Below are positions 9,838 through 18,873 of a stretch of 64,000 bases of DNA, one piece after another (the stretch's first letter is position 1; each line of letters opens with the position of its first letter). The notes below the pieces were generated by a model. The model did no database searches. It was not told where the DNA came from and was given only the letters and a program-made list of their open reading frames with translations. The DNA lies in NCBI GenBank assembly GCA_963837155.1, contig CAWIMB010000001.1, forward strand, positions 434,001 to 498,000, in the 5' to 3' direction. Source of the DNA: DASQHW01 sp963837155. Its GTDB lineage: Bacteria > Actinomycetota > Acidimicrobiia > IMCC26256 > PALSA-610. A program made the translations under genes and the position numbers.

Positions 9838-10998
9838 ATCTCGCGCGCGTGCGAGCAATCGCAGGAGTGATCATCCTCCGGTGTGTGCGTGACCCCGCCC
9901 TCGTCGTGATGTTTTTGATCGTCCCGATCGCGGCCTCTTTGGTGTTCGGCCTCGCTGATCAACGGGCGAATGATTCGCTTCCGATCGGTGTCGTGTCTCC
10001 CGGCTCCGGCCCGCTCGCGCGGGCTCGTGACACAGGTCCGAGACCAACCGGAGTTGCGTGTTCGTACGTTCGCGAACGTCGATGGTCTCGAACGCGCGCT
10101 CCGCACAGGCGACGTGTACGCGGGGCTGCTTGTTCTGAACGACTATGACCAGCGCGCGAATGCCGGACAGCCGACTCGCCTCGAGATCGTCGGTGACCGT
10201 TCGCAGGCGACGTTTGTCGCAGCCCAGGCGGCGCTGGCCCTGGTCATCGATCGTCAGGATCAGACGCTGGGCGTCGCGCGGACGCTCGCCGCCGAGCGCA
10301 ATGCACCCATCGCCACCGTGATCACCGACGCGCGCAAGGTCGCTTCGTCGACCGCGGTGACGACGACACGCCGAACGGCCGAGAAGCGGACGAGTGCGAC
10401 CGGCTTGAGCCGGTCAGTGGCCGGCATGCTCGTGTTCTGGGTCTTCGCGATTTCGATGGGATACGCAACGCTGCTGGTCGGCGACCGTCGTCAGGGCGTC
10501 TTGATGCGATCAGCGACGACACACGCGTCCGGCACGGAGATCATCGCGGGCGAGATCACGGGCCGATTCATCATCTCGGTGGTGCAAGCGATCTTGATCG
10601 TCGGGGTCAGCGCGCTCGTGCTCGGTGTTCGCTGGGGCGATCCGCTCGGCGTTCTCGCAGTCGTCGTGCTGTTCTCGATGGTGTCCGCGAGCGTGGCCGT
10701 GATCGTCGGATGCGGGTTGTCGGTCGCGAGGGAGCAAGTGGTTTGGATTACCGACGCGCTGATGGCATTGCTCGGAGTCATCGGCGGGTGCTTCTTCTCC
10801 TTGGCCCTGCTTCCCGATTGGGTGCGCGACCTCGGACACATCTCTCCGCACGCGTGGGCGGTTGATGCCTTCGAGCGGTTAGTGGCGACCAACACGGGGA
10901 TCGAGGCAATCGTGCCGGCGCTGTTGGTCTTGACCGGATTCGCGATCGTCTTCTTCTTGTTCGCGGTTCGCCTGCTGCGGCGCTCGCTCGCGGGGTGA
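9834..10998 (+). CDS. ABC-2 type permease, one frame break
   Basis: Starts at GTG 9834 (GTGA overlap). The N-terminal part (LARVRAIAGVIILRCVRDP, helix LVVMFLIVPIAASLVFGLA) runs to about 10018; the remainder, from QVRDQPELRVRTF to LLRRSLAG, continues one frame over. Joined, it is a six-helix permease of about 387 residues, parallel to its neighbour. Helices lie at about 10425-10490, 10590-10720 and 10770-10990. The break is at a C/G-rich site and is probably a one-base error, since both halves keep family features. Confidence 0.8.
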
Positions 10999-11006
10999 CG
11001 CGTTCC

Positions 11007-11468
11007 CTATTTCCAGAGAAATGGGGCGTCGTCAGTCAGGGGCACCGAGATGATCACGACAACGGCCGGACCACTCACAACGTGGGTGACACGGAGCGCA
11101 TCGCGCTGGTTGCATACGAGCACAACCGCGAGCGGAAGGCCATGGAGACGGCCGGCGCGCACCGCCTCGAGAAAACCACCGACAATCTCGCTCCGAAGCG
11201 TCTCGGCGTCTGACCCCGGGAAGTACGCCGTTTCGCTTTGCGCGTCGCGGTCGCCGTCGAGGCCCAACCAGTGCTCGAAGAAGTGTGCGAGGTCGGGCTC
11301 GGACAGACCGATTTCTCGCGCGTACTCGAGCCAGTTGTTGGCGTCGGCAGGATCGCCTGAGTCGACGGCTTTCAGCAGTTCGTCGTAGCGCGCCCGCAGA
11401 ACCTCTGAGCCGAAACTCAGGCTGAAGAAATCCTCGACGATCGCAAACTGAGGAAGCCGTCCGATCAT
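11007..11468 (-). CDS. Hypothetical protein
   Basis: 153 residues, acidic, no membrane segment or signal. An alpha-helical first half (FGSEVLRARYDELLKAVDSG, EYAREIGLSEPDLAHFFEHW) is followed by a beta strand-like end (LPLAVVLVCNQRDALRVTHV, GPAVVVIISVPLTD). I do not recognise a family. It is convergent with the ABC permease, 8 bases after its stop, and sits in a small group of minus-strand genes with the RNHCP protein. Confidence 0.6.
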   Translation of the reverse strand: MIGRLPQFAIVEDFFSLSFGSEVLRARYDELLKAVDSGDPADANNWLEYAREIGLSEPDLAHFFEHWLGLDGDRDAQSETAYFPGSDAETLRSEIVGGFLEAVRAGRLHGLPLAVVLVCNQRDALRVTHVVSGPAVVVIISVPLTDDAPFLWK

Positions 11469-11600
11469 CTCACGCTCTTCTCACTCGACCGTCCGCTGGG
11501 AACGGCGGGCCCTGCACACAACTCTTGGCACTTTACGCCGGAGCGAACCCGCCCGACAACGGTCGCGAGACATGAGTGGGCTGGTGAGGGCCGTGATGGC

Positions 11601-11882
11601 TCAGAGCAGCGTCGAGAGGTTGTCGTCGGGACCGGCGCGGTTGCGGCGCCGGCAGCCACATCGCGTGCACTCGTGCACGACGATGAACGCTCCCCGCTCG
11701 TAGAGCAGCGCCACCGGCTCCATGAGGGCGCGACAGCTTGCTGCCCGGTCGCCGGGGTGCACGTCGACGTGCATCGACCACAGGCATGCTGGGCAGTGAT
11801 TCGTGTAGCCGTTGCCCGTGACGTGATGGCCGCACTTGATGCAACGGAAGTCCTCGCGGGTGCGCGTGAAGCGCCGCGACAG
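11601..11882 (-). CDS. RNHCP-domain zinc protein (small, non-standard start)
   Basis: Translation of the minus strand gives a compact protein of about 93 residues: SRRFTRTREDFRCIKCG, NHCPACLWSMHVD, then HECTRCGCRRRNR and a short acidic tail. These are the RNHCP family hallmarks (CxxC, the eponymous xNHCP motif, CxxCG). Six cysteines could bind zinc. The family is common in actinobacteria and of unknown role, probably nucleic-acid related. No ATG, GTG or TTG precedes the domain in frame for at least 100 bases; a CTG at 11882 with AGGTG four bases upstream is my best start. Either the start is non-standard or a base is wrong there. Confidence 0.7.
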   Translation of the reverse strand: MSRRFTRTREDFRCIKCGHHVTGNGYTNHCPACLWSMHVDVHPGDRAASCRALMEPVALLYERGAFIVVHECTRCGCRRRNRAGPDDNLSTLL

Positions 11883-12063
11883 AAGGCACCTCGCTTCGTC
11901 GTACCGAACGGGGCGCGCCAGGGCGATCCAGCAGTGGGATCGCCATCGAGGGCGCGGGCGTCAGGTCGTCGAAGCAGATACCTCCGGGCACGAGCGTACG
12001 CCTCTCGCGCCTCGCCGACGCCACCATTTTTCGCTCGCTACGTTGCCTGTTGTGCACGAAGCG

Positions 12064-12960
12064 ATGACGCGCCGAGGCTGGATCCTCTTCATCGCAATGA
12101 GCGTGATCTGGGGGACGCCGTACCTCTTCATCAAGGTTGCGGTCGAGCATCTGGAACCCGCCGTCATCGTGTTCGGGCGTACGTCGCTCGCCGCGGTCGT
12201 CCTCCTCGTGGTCGCGGCGCACGCGGGCGCGCTCAGAGAAGCGATTCGGCACTGGCGACCCGTGCTCGTGTTCGCGACCATCGAGATGGCCGTGCCGTGG
12301 ATGTTGCTGAGCGATGCCGAGAAGCGGCTGCCATCGGGGCTGACCGGATTGCTCGTCGCGTGCGTCCCGTTGGTCGGCACGCTCATCGCGTACGTGCTCG
12401 GTGATCACACCGCGTTGCGGCCGGTGCGCCTCGTCGGCATTGCCGTCGGTCTGAGCGGTGTCGCGCTCCTTGTCGGCGGCGACCTCGGCGGCGGCGACGA
12501 CGGCATCCCGTGGTGGAGTGTCGTCGAGGTCCTGCTCGTGTGCGTCTGCTACGCGACCGGTCCGTTCATCATTGCGCGCCGGCTCCGCGACGTGCCGACG
12601 CTGGGCGTCGTCGCCGCCGCCCTCGCCGCGGTCGCCCTCGTCACCGCACCGCTCGCCTGGTTCGCTCGACCAGAAGACACACCACCCGCCAATGCGTGGT
12701 GGTCGGTCGTCGGCTTGGCCGTCGTGTGCACCGGGCTCGCGTTCATCGTGTTCTTCGCCCTCATCGAGGAAGTCGGGCCCGCCCGCTCAACGCTCATCAC
12801 GTTCGCGAATCCCGCAGTCGCGGTGATTCTCGGCGCAGTGATACTCGATGAGGACATCACACTCGCGACGATCGGCGGCTTCGTCCTGGTCATCGCCGGA
12901 TGTGTCTTGGCAACACGACCGGGACGCGTGCGCGCCGACCAGGCCGCGTTCAGTCCCTGA
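12064..12960 (+). CDS. EamA (DMT superfamily) transporter
   Basis: About 298 residues with ten predicted membrane helices in two repeats, beginning GWILFIAMSVIWGTPYLFIK, the classic EamA opening, and a second repeat around residue 150. Role: uptake or efflux of metabolites; the substrate is not readable. ATG 12064 fits the family start; GTG 12052 is an in-frame alternative. Its last 11 bases overlap the end of the convergent phenylalanine hydroxylase gene. Confidence 0.85.
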   Translation: MTRRGWILFIAMSVIWGTPYLFIKVAVEHLEPAVIVFGRTSLAAVVLLVVAAHAGALREAIRHWRPVLVFATIEMAVPWMLLSDAEKRLPSGLTGLLVACVPLVGTLIAYVLGDHTALRPVRLVGIAVGLSGVALLVGGDLGGGDDGIPWWSVVEVLLVCVCYATGPFIIARRLRDVPTLGVVAAALAAVALVTAPLAWFARPEDTPPANAWWSVVGLAVVCTGLAFIVFFALIEEVGPARSTLITFANPAVAVILGAVILDEDITLATIGGFVLVIAGCVLATRPGRVRADQAAFSP

Positions 12961-13852
12961 CCGCACTCCTCTGCGACAGGCGTCCGGGCGTGTCGTCCGT
13001 GAACGACGTGAGGAACTCCTCAAGCGCGTGGTGGACCTCCGCCATCGAGCGCGCCGCGAACAGCACCGGTTGATAGTGCGTGATGTCGTACTCGACGGAC
13101 GCCATCTCGGCGAAGTCGAGGGGCTGGATCGTCGCGCTTCGGAACGCGTCCAACTCGCCGAACGACGAGAGAATGCCCGCGCCGTAGGTCTTCAGCTCGC
13201 CCTGCTCCTCGACAACGCCGAACTCGAACGTGAACCAGAAGACCCTCGACAGCAGGCGGAGCGCGGCGTCGGTCTCGACGCGGCGCACGGCCTCGCCGAC
13301 GAGGCGGTACAGACGCGCGGTCGTGGGGTCGGCGAGCTGGTTGGCGTGGCCGAGCACCTCGTGCACGATGTCGGGTTCGGGCGTGTATAGCGGCGAGGAG
13401 TGATGGCGGATGTACTGCGTCGACAGGAAGACGTGCTCGTCGAACGACCCGTAGAACGTACGAAGCGGCGCGAGGCCGGCGATCGGCTCGTAGCGAAATC
13501 CGGTGAGCGGCTCGAGCCGATCGGTGACGTCGGAGAGTTGCGGGATGTGGTCGCGTGGCAGGCCGAGCGCTTCGACCCCGTCGAGGAACGATGTCGTCGC
13601 ATACATGCGGTGCTTGTTCGTGAGCTCACCGCTGACGATTCGCCACACCTCGTGTTCCACGTCGGAGTAGTTGATCTCCGGAATCGGTTCGTCCGCGGCG
13701 TGCCCGAGCGCGAGTGAAGCGATCGCGTCGCGACGCGCTCGGTAGTTCGGATCGGAGAAACCCGGATGCGCTTCGATGAGTTCGACGGTGACCGAGCCGT
13801 CAGCGGCGGTGCGAACGGGCGAGTACAGGCTTTCGCCGCCGCGTTCGGTCAT
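12950..13852 (-). CDS. phhA: Aromatic amino acid (phenylalanine 4-) hydroxylase
   Basis: 300 residues of the pterin-dependent hydroxylase catalytic domain without a regulatory ACT domain. The iron site is visible in PDIVHEVLGHANQLADP (the two His ligands, spacing HxxxxH) and a Glu follows in FTFEFGVVEEQG. Other family landmarks are GFRYEPIAGL and SQRS at the end. It turns phenylalanine into tyrosine, feeding the two upstream genes of the same operon: hppD, hmgA and phhA are transcribed in this order. Its ATG overlaps the hmgA stop (ATGA). Confidence 0.92.
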   Translation of the reverse strand: MTERGGESLYSPVRTAADGSVTVELIEAHPGFSDPNYRARRDAIASLALGHAADEPIPEINYSDVEHEVWRIVSGELTNKHRMYATTSFLDGVEALGLPRDHIPQLSDVTDRLEPLTGFRYEPIAGLAPLRTFYGSFDEHVFLSTQYIRHHSSPLYTPEPDIVHEVLGHANQLADPTTARLYRLVGEAVRRVETDAALRLLSRVFWFTFEFGVVEEQGELKTYGAGILSSFGELDAFRSATIQPLDFAEMASVEYDITHYQPVLFAARSMAEVHHALEEFLTSFTDDTPGRLSQRSAVRD

Positions 13853-15009
13853 CGCGACCAGCTGAACGGGTACGCCGGGTCGCTGACGGCCAGCGCCTCG
13901 TCGCTCAGCGCCAGCGGCCGGAACGCGTCGAGCATGACCGCGACCTCTTCGGTGCGATCGGCGTCGACACTGCGCTCGCGGCTGCCCGGCTGCGGCCCGT
14001 GCACGAACCCGGGCGGGTGCAAGCTGATCGACCCCTTGCCGATACCCGAGCCGGCGCGGCTCATGAAGTCGCCTTGTGAATAGAACAGCACCTCGTCGGA
14101 GTCGACGTTGGAGTGGTGGTACGGCACCTTCACGGCGTCGCGGTCGAAGTCGAACGGGCGCGGCACGAAGCTGCACACGACGATGTTCGGGCCCGCGAAC
14201 GTCTGGTGCACGGGTGGCGGTTGATGGAGCCGTCCGACGATCGGCTCGAAGTCGTGGATGCTCATCGCCCACGGGTACACGTAGCCGTCCCAGCCGATGA
14301 CATCGAACGGGTGTGTCGCGTGCACGTGCATGCTGAGACCGCTCCGGGTGCGGACGAAAACGGGAACCTCCTCGCCGTCTCTGAGCAGCGGCTCGGGATC
14401 CGGCGCGCGTTGGTCGCGCTCGCTGAACGGCGAACCTTCGCGCAATTGGCCGTGAGCGTTCACGTACCGCTCGGGAACCGTCACGTGGCCGCGGGCCTCG
14501 ACGACGAGCAACTCTGCCCGTGTGTCAACGACCCACCGGTGTGTCGTCGATGCGGGGATCACGACGTAGTCACCGGCAGAAACCGCGAGGCGGCCGAACA
14601 CGCTCTCGAGCGTCGCGGAGCCGTCTTGCACGTACACGAGCTCGTCGCCGGTCGCGTTGCGGTACAACGGGCTGGTTGCGACGGCCGCGATCCAGCCGAT
14701 CTGCACGTCGTCGTTGCCCAGCAGCATGTGTCGCCCCAGCACCGCATCGGCCGCGTCGGCGTACTCGGGCAGCTCGGGCGGGCGAAGGTGGTGTGGGCTG
14801 AGCGGATGGTTTGCGCGCCAGCAGGTCTCGACCGCGACCACCGGTTCGATGCGAACGATCGCGCTCGGCGAACGACGGTGGTAGAGCAGCGCCGACGCGC
14901 CCGAGAATCCCTCCATGCCGATGAGTTCTTCGGGCGCAACGGCGCCGTCGTGCCGGTGCACGGTGTGACGCTTGCGGGGAACGTCGCCGACGCGACGGTA
15001 GTGCGGCAT
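13849..15009 (-). CDS. hmgA: Homogentisate 1,2-dioxygenase
   Basis: 386 residues. The cupin core shows HPPGFVHGPQPGS and a Glu/His-rich segment typical of homogentisate dioxygenase, plus LPSYRRVG-like opening (PHYRRVGDVPRKRH) found in actinobacterial members. It opens the ring of homogentisate to maleylacetoacetate. It lies one base after the hppD stop, so the two are co-transcribed. Isomerase and fumarylacetoacetase genes for the last steps are not in this window. Confidence 0.9.
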   Translation of the reverse strand: MPHYRRVGDVPRKRHTVHRHDGAVAPEELIGMEGFSGASALLYHRRSPSAIVRIEPVVAVETCWRANHPLSPHHLRPPELPEYADAADAVLGRHMLLGNDDVQIGWIAAVATSPLYRNATGDELVYVQDGSATLESVFGRLAVSAGDYVVIPASTTHRWVVDTRAELLVVEARGHVTVPERYVNAHGQLREGSPFSERDQRAPDPEPLLRDGEEVPVFVRTRSGLSMHVHATHPFDVIGWDGYVYPWAMSIHDFEPIVGRLHQPPPVHQTFAGPNIVVCSFVPRPFDFDRDAVKVPYHHSNVDSDEVLFYSQGDFMSRAGSGIGKGSISLHPPGFVHGPQPGSRERSVDADRTEEVAVMLDAFRPLALSDEALAVSDPAYPFSWSR

Positions 15010-15010
15010 G

Positions 15011-16126
15011 TCACAGGTTCCCGCGGCGGGCCTGGTCGCGCTCGATGGCTTCGAAGAGCGCTTTGAAGTTGCCTTCGCCGAACCCCTTTGCGCCATGGCG
15101 CTCGATGATCTCGAAGAACACCGCGGGACGGTCAGTGATGGTTTCAGTAAAGATCTGCAACAGATATCCACCTTGATCGCGGTCGACGAGAATGTTGGCT
15201 CCCTGCAGCGCGTCCCACGGGAGGTCGATACCCTGGAGACGCGCCTTGGCGTCGTCGTAGTACGCATTGGGCACGTGCATGAAGCGCACACCACGCGCGC
15301 GCAGCGCCTGCACCGTGGCCACAATGTCGTCGGTGCGCAGCGCGATGTGCTGTACACCGGGCCCGTCATAGTGCTCGATGTACTCCTGGATCTGGCTCTT
15401 GCGCAGGCCATTCGCCGGTTCGTTGATCGGCATCACGATGGCACTGTTCCCCACAACCGTGGAGATGAGCGCGGAGTATTCGGTGCGGATCTGCGAATCG
15501 TCGAAGTGCAGCAGTTCCGCGAACCCCAGGACATCGCTGTAGAAGTGCACCCAGTCGTCGAGCCGTCCTTGCTCCACGTTGCCGACGACATGGTCGATCG
15601 CTCGCAGGCCGGCATCGGGACCGACCGACGGGTTGGGCAGGTTCTCGGTCGAGTAGCCAGGCTCGAGCACCGAGCCGCAGTAGCGCGCCCGGTTGACGAA
15701 CGTGTGCACGGTGTCGCCATACGCGGCGACCTGGGCGAGCTCGAGCTCGCCGTTGTCGTCGGTTTCGACCCAAGGATCACGCACGCGGCGCGCGCCGCGC
15801 CCGACCGCGGCCGCGTGCGCGGCGCGTGCGTCGTCGACGAGCCACGCGAGATCGTGGACGCCGTCACCGTGCTTGCGCACGTGGTGCGCGATCCGCGAGT
15901 CGGCGCTGAGCGCGCCGCTGACGACGAACCGGATGTCGCCCTGCTCGAGCACATAGCTCGCCTTGTCGCGCACACCGGTCTCGGGTCCCGCGTAGGCGGT
16001 GCATCGAAAACCGAACGCCGACATGAAGAACCCGGCGGTGGTGCGGGCGTTGCCGACCCAGAACTCCACGCAGTCCCATCCCAGAACATGAGCCGCGGGC
16101 ACGGCGCGTTGCGCCATGGAGGTCAT
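15011..16126 (-). CDS. hppD: 4-hydroxyphenylpyruvate dioxygenase
   Basis: 371 residues, two VOC half-domains. The iron ligands of the C-terminal half are in LRAIDHVVGN (His), PGVQHIALRTDD (His) and GYLLQIFTE (Glu), all intact. It converts 4-hydroxyphenylpyruvate to homogentisate, the substrate of the next gene. I used ATG 16126 (start MTSMAQRAV); ATG 16117 is a close alternative. First gene of the operon, divergent from an Lrp/AsnC regulator with about 110 bases between them, the likely control region. Confidence 0.93.
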   Translation of the reverse strand: MTSMAQRAVPAAHVLGWDCVEFWVGNARTTAGFFMSAFGFRCTAYAGPETGVRDKASYVLEQGDIRFVVSGALSADSRIAHHVRKHGDGVHDLAWLVDDARAAHAAAVGRGARRVRDPWVETDDNGELELAQVAAYGDTVHTFVNRARYCGSVLEPGYSTENLPNPSVGPDAGLRAIDHVVGNVEQGRLDDWVHFYSDVLGFAELLHFDDSQIRTEYSALISTVVGNSAIVMPINEPANGLRKSQIQEYIEHYDGPGVQHIALRTDDIVATVQALRARGVRFMHVPNAYYDDAKARLQGIDLPWDALQGANILVDRDQGGYLLQIFTETITDRPAVFFEIIERHGAKGFGEGNFKALFEAIERDQARRGNL

Positions 16127-16238
16127 CAGGCCAGGAAACGGCCGTTCGACGTTTTGGTCAAGAGCCACCCATTTCGCTGAGCAGTTTGCATCATTGCTCT
16201 CCGAGGTAGGAACACAATGCTCACACGCGAGGGTGCCG

Positions 16239-16706
16239 ATGGGTACGGACGAACGCGAGTTCATCAGCTGCCTCGCTTCGGTCACCCGACCCAACGTGCT
16301 CGAGCTGTCGCGCCAGCTCGGGATCGCGCGCAACACGGTGCAAGCCCGGCTGGAGCGACTCCAGGAGGCAGGAGTCGTTGCCGGCTTCGGGCCCGTTCTC
16401 GACCTCGAGGCCATTGGCTACGCGGTGCTCGCGTATACGACGCTCGAGATCGCACAAGGGGGCGAAGCCGCGGTCCTCGACGGGCTCGCGCGGATCCCCG
16501 AGGTTCTCGAGGTGCACAAGATCACCGGCCCCGGCGACTTGTTGTGCCGCATCGTCGCGCGCACGAACGCACACCTTCATGAGGTACTGGAGCAGGTACT
16601 TGCAACCCCGGGCATTCGACGCACCACCACCGCGTTGGCGTTGACCTCGCCAGTCAGCAAGGTCTACGCCTCCGCCGAGGCGGTCACCCGTTTGGCGCCG
16701 GCATGA
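16239..16706 (+). CDS. Lrp/AsnC-family transcriptional regulator
   Basis: 155 residues. Helix-turn-helix in LELSRQLGIARNTVQARLER, followed by the RAM/ACT-like ligand-binding half (AYTTLEIAQGG, VLEVHKITGPGDLLCRIVAR). Divergent from hppD, so it probably controls tyrosine/phenylalanine breakdown in response to an aromatic amino acid; this is inferred from position. ATG 16239 has GCGAGGG about 8 bases upstream; an in-frame GTG lies two codons earlier. Confidence 0.88.
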   Translation: MGTDEREFISCLASVTRPNVLELSRQLGIARNTVQARLERLQEAGVVAGFGPVLDLEAIGYAVLAYTTLEIAQGGEAAVLDGLARIPEVLEVHKITGPGDLLCRIVARTNAHLHEVLEQVLATPGIRRTTTALALTSPVSKVYASAEAVTRLAPA

Positions 16707-16778
16707 ACGGCCGATGTCGACAGTCTCCTGTCAGACGGAGCTATGTTCCGGCCGCTGATCCGATCCCTGGAGGATGAC

Positions 16779-18101
16779 ATGGCAGCAAGAACTCGCGTTG
16801 GAGCCGTCGCATTCGTCGCGGCCCTGGCGCTCGTCCTGGCGGCGTGCGGCAGTAGCGACAAGAAGACCGAGCCACCGGCCGGCGGTACGACTCCACCGAC
16901 CACGGCCGCGCCGACCTCGCCGGCGGACCGCGGCAGCAACGACGGCCAGCTCGTGCTCGGCCTGCTGCTTCCGCAGTCCGGCCAGCTGTCGGCCATCGTC
17001 AAGTCGCTCTCCACACCGATCGAGATGGCGGTCAAGGAGATCAACGACGCGGGCGGCGTCAACGGGAAGCCCGTCAAGACGGTGCTCCGCGACGACGGCA
17101 CCAGCGCCGACGTTGCGTCGCAGTCGCTCGATACTTTGCTCACCTCCGACAAGGTCGACGCGATCCTCGGCGCGGCGTCGTCGACCACGACGCTCGGCAT
17201 CATCGACAAGATCCGGTCGAACAAGGTGCTGGAGTGCTCGGGGTCCAACACATCGTCCGAGCTGTCGGTCGAAGGTGGCGCCGCCGACGGGTACTACTTC
17301 CGGACCGCGCCTCCTGACGCGCTGCAAGGCCCCGCGCTCGCCCAGCTCCTCGCGGACGACAACCGGCAGACGATCACGATTCTCACGCGCAACGACTCGT
17401 ACGGCACCGGATTCGGCAAGAGCCTCGCGGATGCATTCGAAGCCGGGGGCGGCACCGTCGCGGTGAACTCGGCGTACGACCCGAAGGCTTCCGACTTCCG
17501 GGCCGACGTTGCGAAGATCGTCGGGAAGAACGCGGACGCGAACGTCGTGATCGGCTTCAACGACGATGGTGGCAAGATCGTCAAGGAGATGATCGGTCAG
17601 AGCGTCGGTCCCGCCGACATCCCGCTCTACACCGCGGACGGTATGCAGGGTTCGTCGTTCTACAAGGCCGTCGACCCGTCGAACCCCGCGGTTGTCAAGG
17701 GCATCAAGGGCACCGCGCCCGCCGCCGCGCCCGCCGGCGTGAACCACCCGTTCATCGCGGCCTACGCGAAGACTGGTGTCGACACGATCTTCTCGCCCTA
17801 TTACTACGACTGCACGATCCTCGTCGCGCTCGCAGCCCAGCAAGCCGGCTCCGACGATCCGGGGAGTATCAAGGACAAGATCCTCGATCTGACCACGGGT
17901 GGCACCAAGTGCCAGACGTACAAGTCGTGCTTGGACATCTTGAAAGCCGGTGGTGACATCGACTGGGACGGCGCGTCCGGCCCGGTGAACTTCACCAGCA
18001 AGCACGAGCCCGACCAGGGCATCTACGACGTCTGGGCGTACGACGCCGAAGGCAAGCCCAACAACGTGAAGGGCGTCGACCAGATCACCATCAAAGACTG
18101 A
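16779..18101 (+). CDS. Branched-chain amino acid-type ABC substrate-binding lipoprotein
   Basis: 440 residues. A signal sequence ends in the lipobox LVLAACGSS (lipidated Cys), then a Thr/Pro-rich linker and a type I periplasmic-binding fold of the Leu/Ile/Val-binding class (LPQSGQLSAIVKSLSTPIEM, KEINDAGGVNGKP). ATG 16779 has GGAGGA 7 bases upstream. It faces the livHMGF genes, which are convergent with it, and would supply their substrate, an amino acid or another small carboxylic compound. Exact ligand unknown. Confidence 0.88.
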   Translation: MAARTRVGAVAFVAALALVLAACGSSDKKTEPPAGGTTPPTTAAPTSPADRGSNDGQLVLGLLLPQSGQLSAIVKSLSTPIEMAVKEINDAGGVNGKPVKTVLRDDGTSADVASQSLDTLLTSDKVDAILGAASSTTTLGIIDKIRSNKVLECSGSNTSSELSVEGGAADGYYFRTAPPDALQGPALAQLLADDNRQTITILTRNDSYGTGFGKSLADAFEAGGGTVAVNSAYDPKASDFRADVAKIVGKNADANVVIGFNDDGGKIVKEMIGQSVGPADIPLYTADGMQGSSFYKAVDPSNPAVVKGIKGTAPAAAPAGVNHPFIAAYAKTGVDTIFSPYYYDCTILVALAAQQAGSDDPGSIKDKILDLTTGGTKCQTYKSCLDILKAGGDIDWDGASGPVNFTSKHEPDQGIYDVWAYDAEGKPNNVKGVDQITIKD

Positions 18102-18113
18102 CGCAACTCATTC

Positions 18114-18873
18114 TCACTCTTGCTCGAGGCCCGGGGCGTCGCCCCGGGCCTCGGCGCGTGCGAGCGTGCCGAGGTACAGCTCGACGACCTTGTCGTCGGC
18201 GAGCAACTCGGCGCCGGTTCCGGTGTACGCGTTGCGACCCTGGTCGAGCACGTAGCCGCGGTGCGCAAGCTCCAAGCAGCGCCGCACGTTCTGCTCGACG
18301 ATCAGCACCGACACACCGGCGCGGTTCACCTCGAGAATACGGTCGAAGACATCGTCCTGCATGATCGGCGACAGACCGGCCGACGGCTCGTCGAGCAGCA
18401 ACACCGACGGTTCGCTCATCAGCGCCCGCGCCATCGCAAGCATTTGCCGTTCGCCGCCCGACAGTGAACCGGCGCGCTGGAGGTAACGTTCGGCGAGCCG
18501 CGGAAAGAGATCCATGACCTCGGCGCGGCGCACGTCGAACGCGCGGGGATCGAGGTAGCAGCCCATGCGGAGGTTGTCGTCGACCGTCAGCGCCCCGAAC
18601 ACGTTGCGGAGTTGCGGCACGTAGCCGACGCCCCGCCGGACGAGCTCGTGCGGCGGGAACCCCGTGATCTCTTCGCCGCGCAGGGAAACCGATCCCTTGC
18701 CGCGGGCGGATGAGCCCGAACACCGCCTTCACCAACGTCGACTTGCCGGCGCCGTTTGGCCCCACGATCCCGACGACCTCGCGCTCGTGCACGGCAAGGC
18801 TGCAACCGTTCAAGATGTCGACGCCCGGCAGGTACCCGGCCACGATCTCCCGCGCCTCGAGCAGCTCGCTCAT
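18114..18873 (-). CDS. livF: LivF-type ABC ATPase, one frame break
   Basis: The N-terminal part from ATG 18873 carries Walker A VGPNGAGKSTLVKAVFGL; after about 18705 the frame changes and the protein continues with GEEITGFPPHELVRR, YVPQLRNVF, signature LSGGERQMLAMARAL and Walker B VLLLDEPSAGLSP to the stop at 18114. Joined, it is a normal LivF of about 250 residues. Start overlaps the livG stop (ATGA). The break lies in a GC-rich stretch and looks like a one-base error. Confidence 0.85.
18125..18153. terminator. 13-bp perfect hairpin between convergent genes
   Basis: Arms 18125-18137 and 18141-18153 (CGAGGCCCGGGGC and its exact complement) enclose a 3-base loop. It lies inside the last codons of livF, 24 bases after the stop of the convergent binding-protein gene, so it could end transcription from that side and slow it from the other. 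No T-run is present. Confidence 0.5.

Noticed and set aside
11533..12408. A 291-residue minus-strand frame over the EamA gene
   Set aside because: Its first half is antisense to the transporter and its second half is one frame off the RNHCP protein, which is the real gene there.
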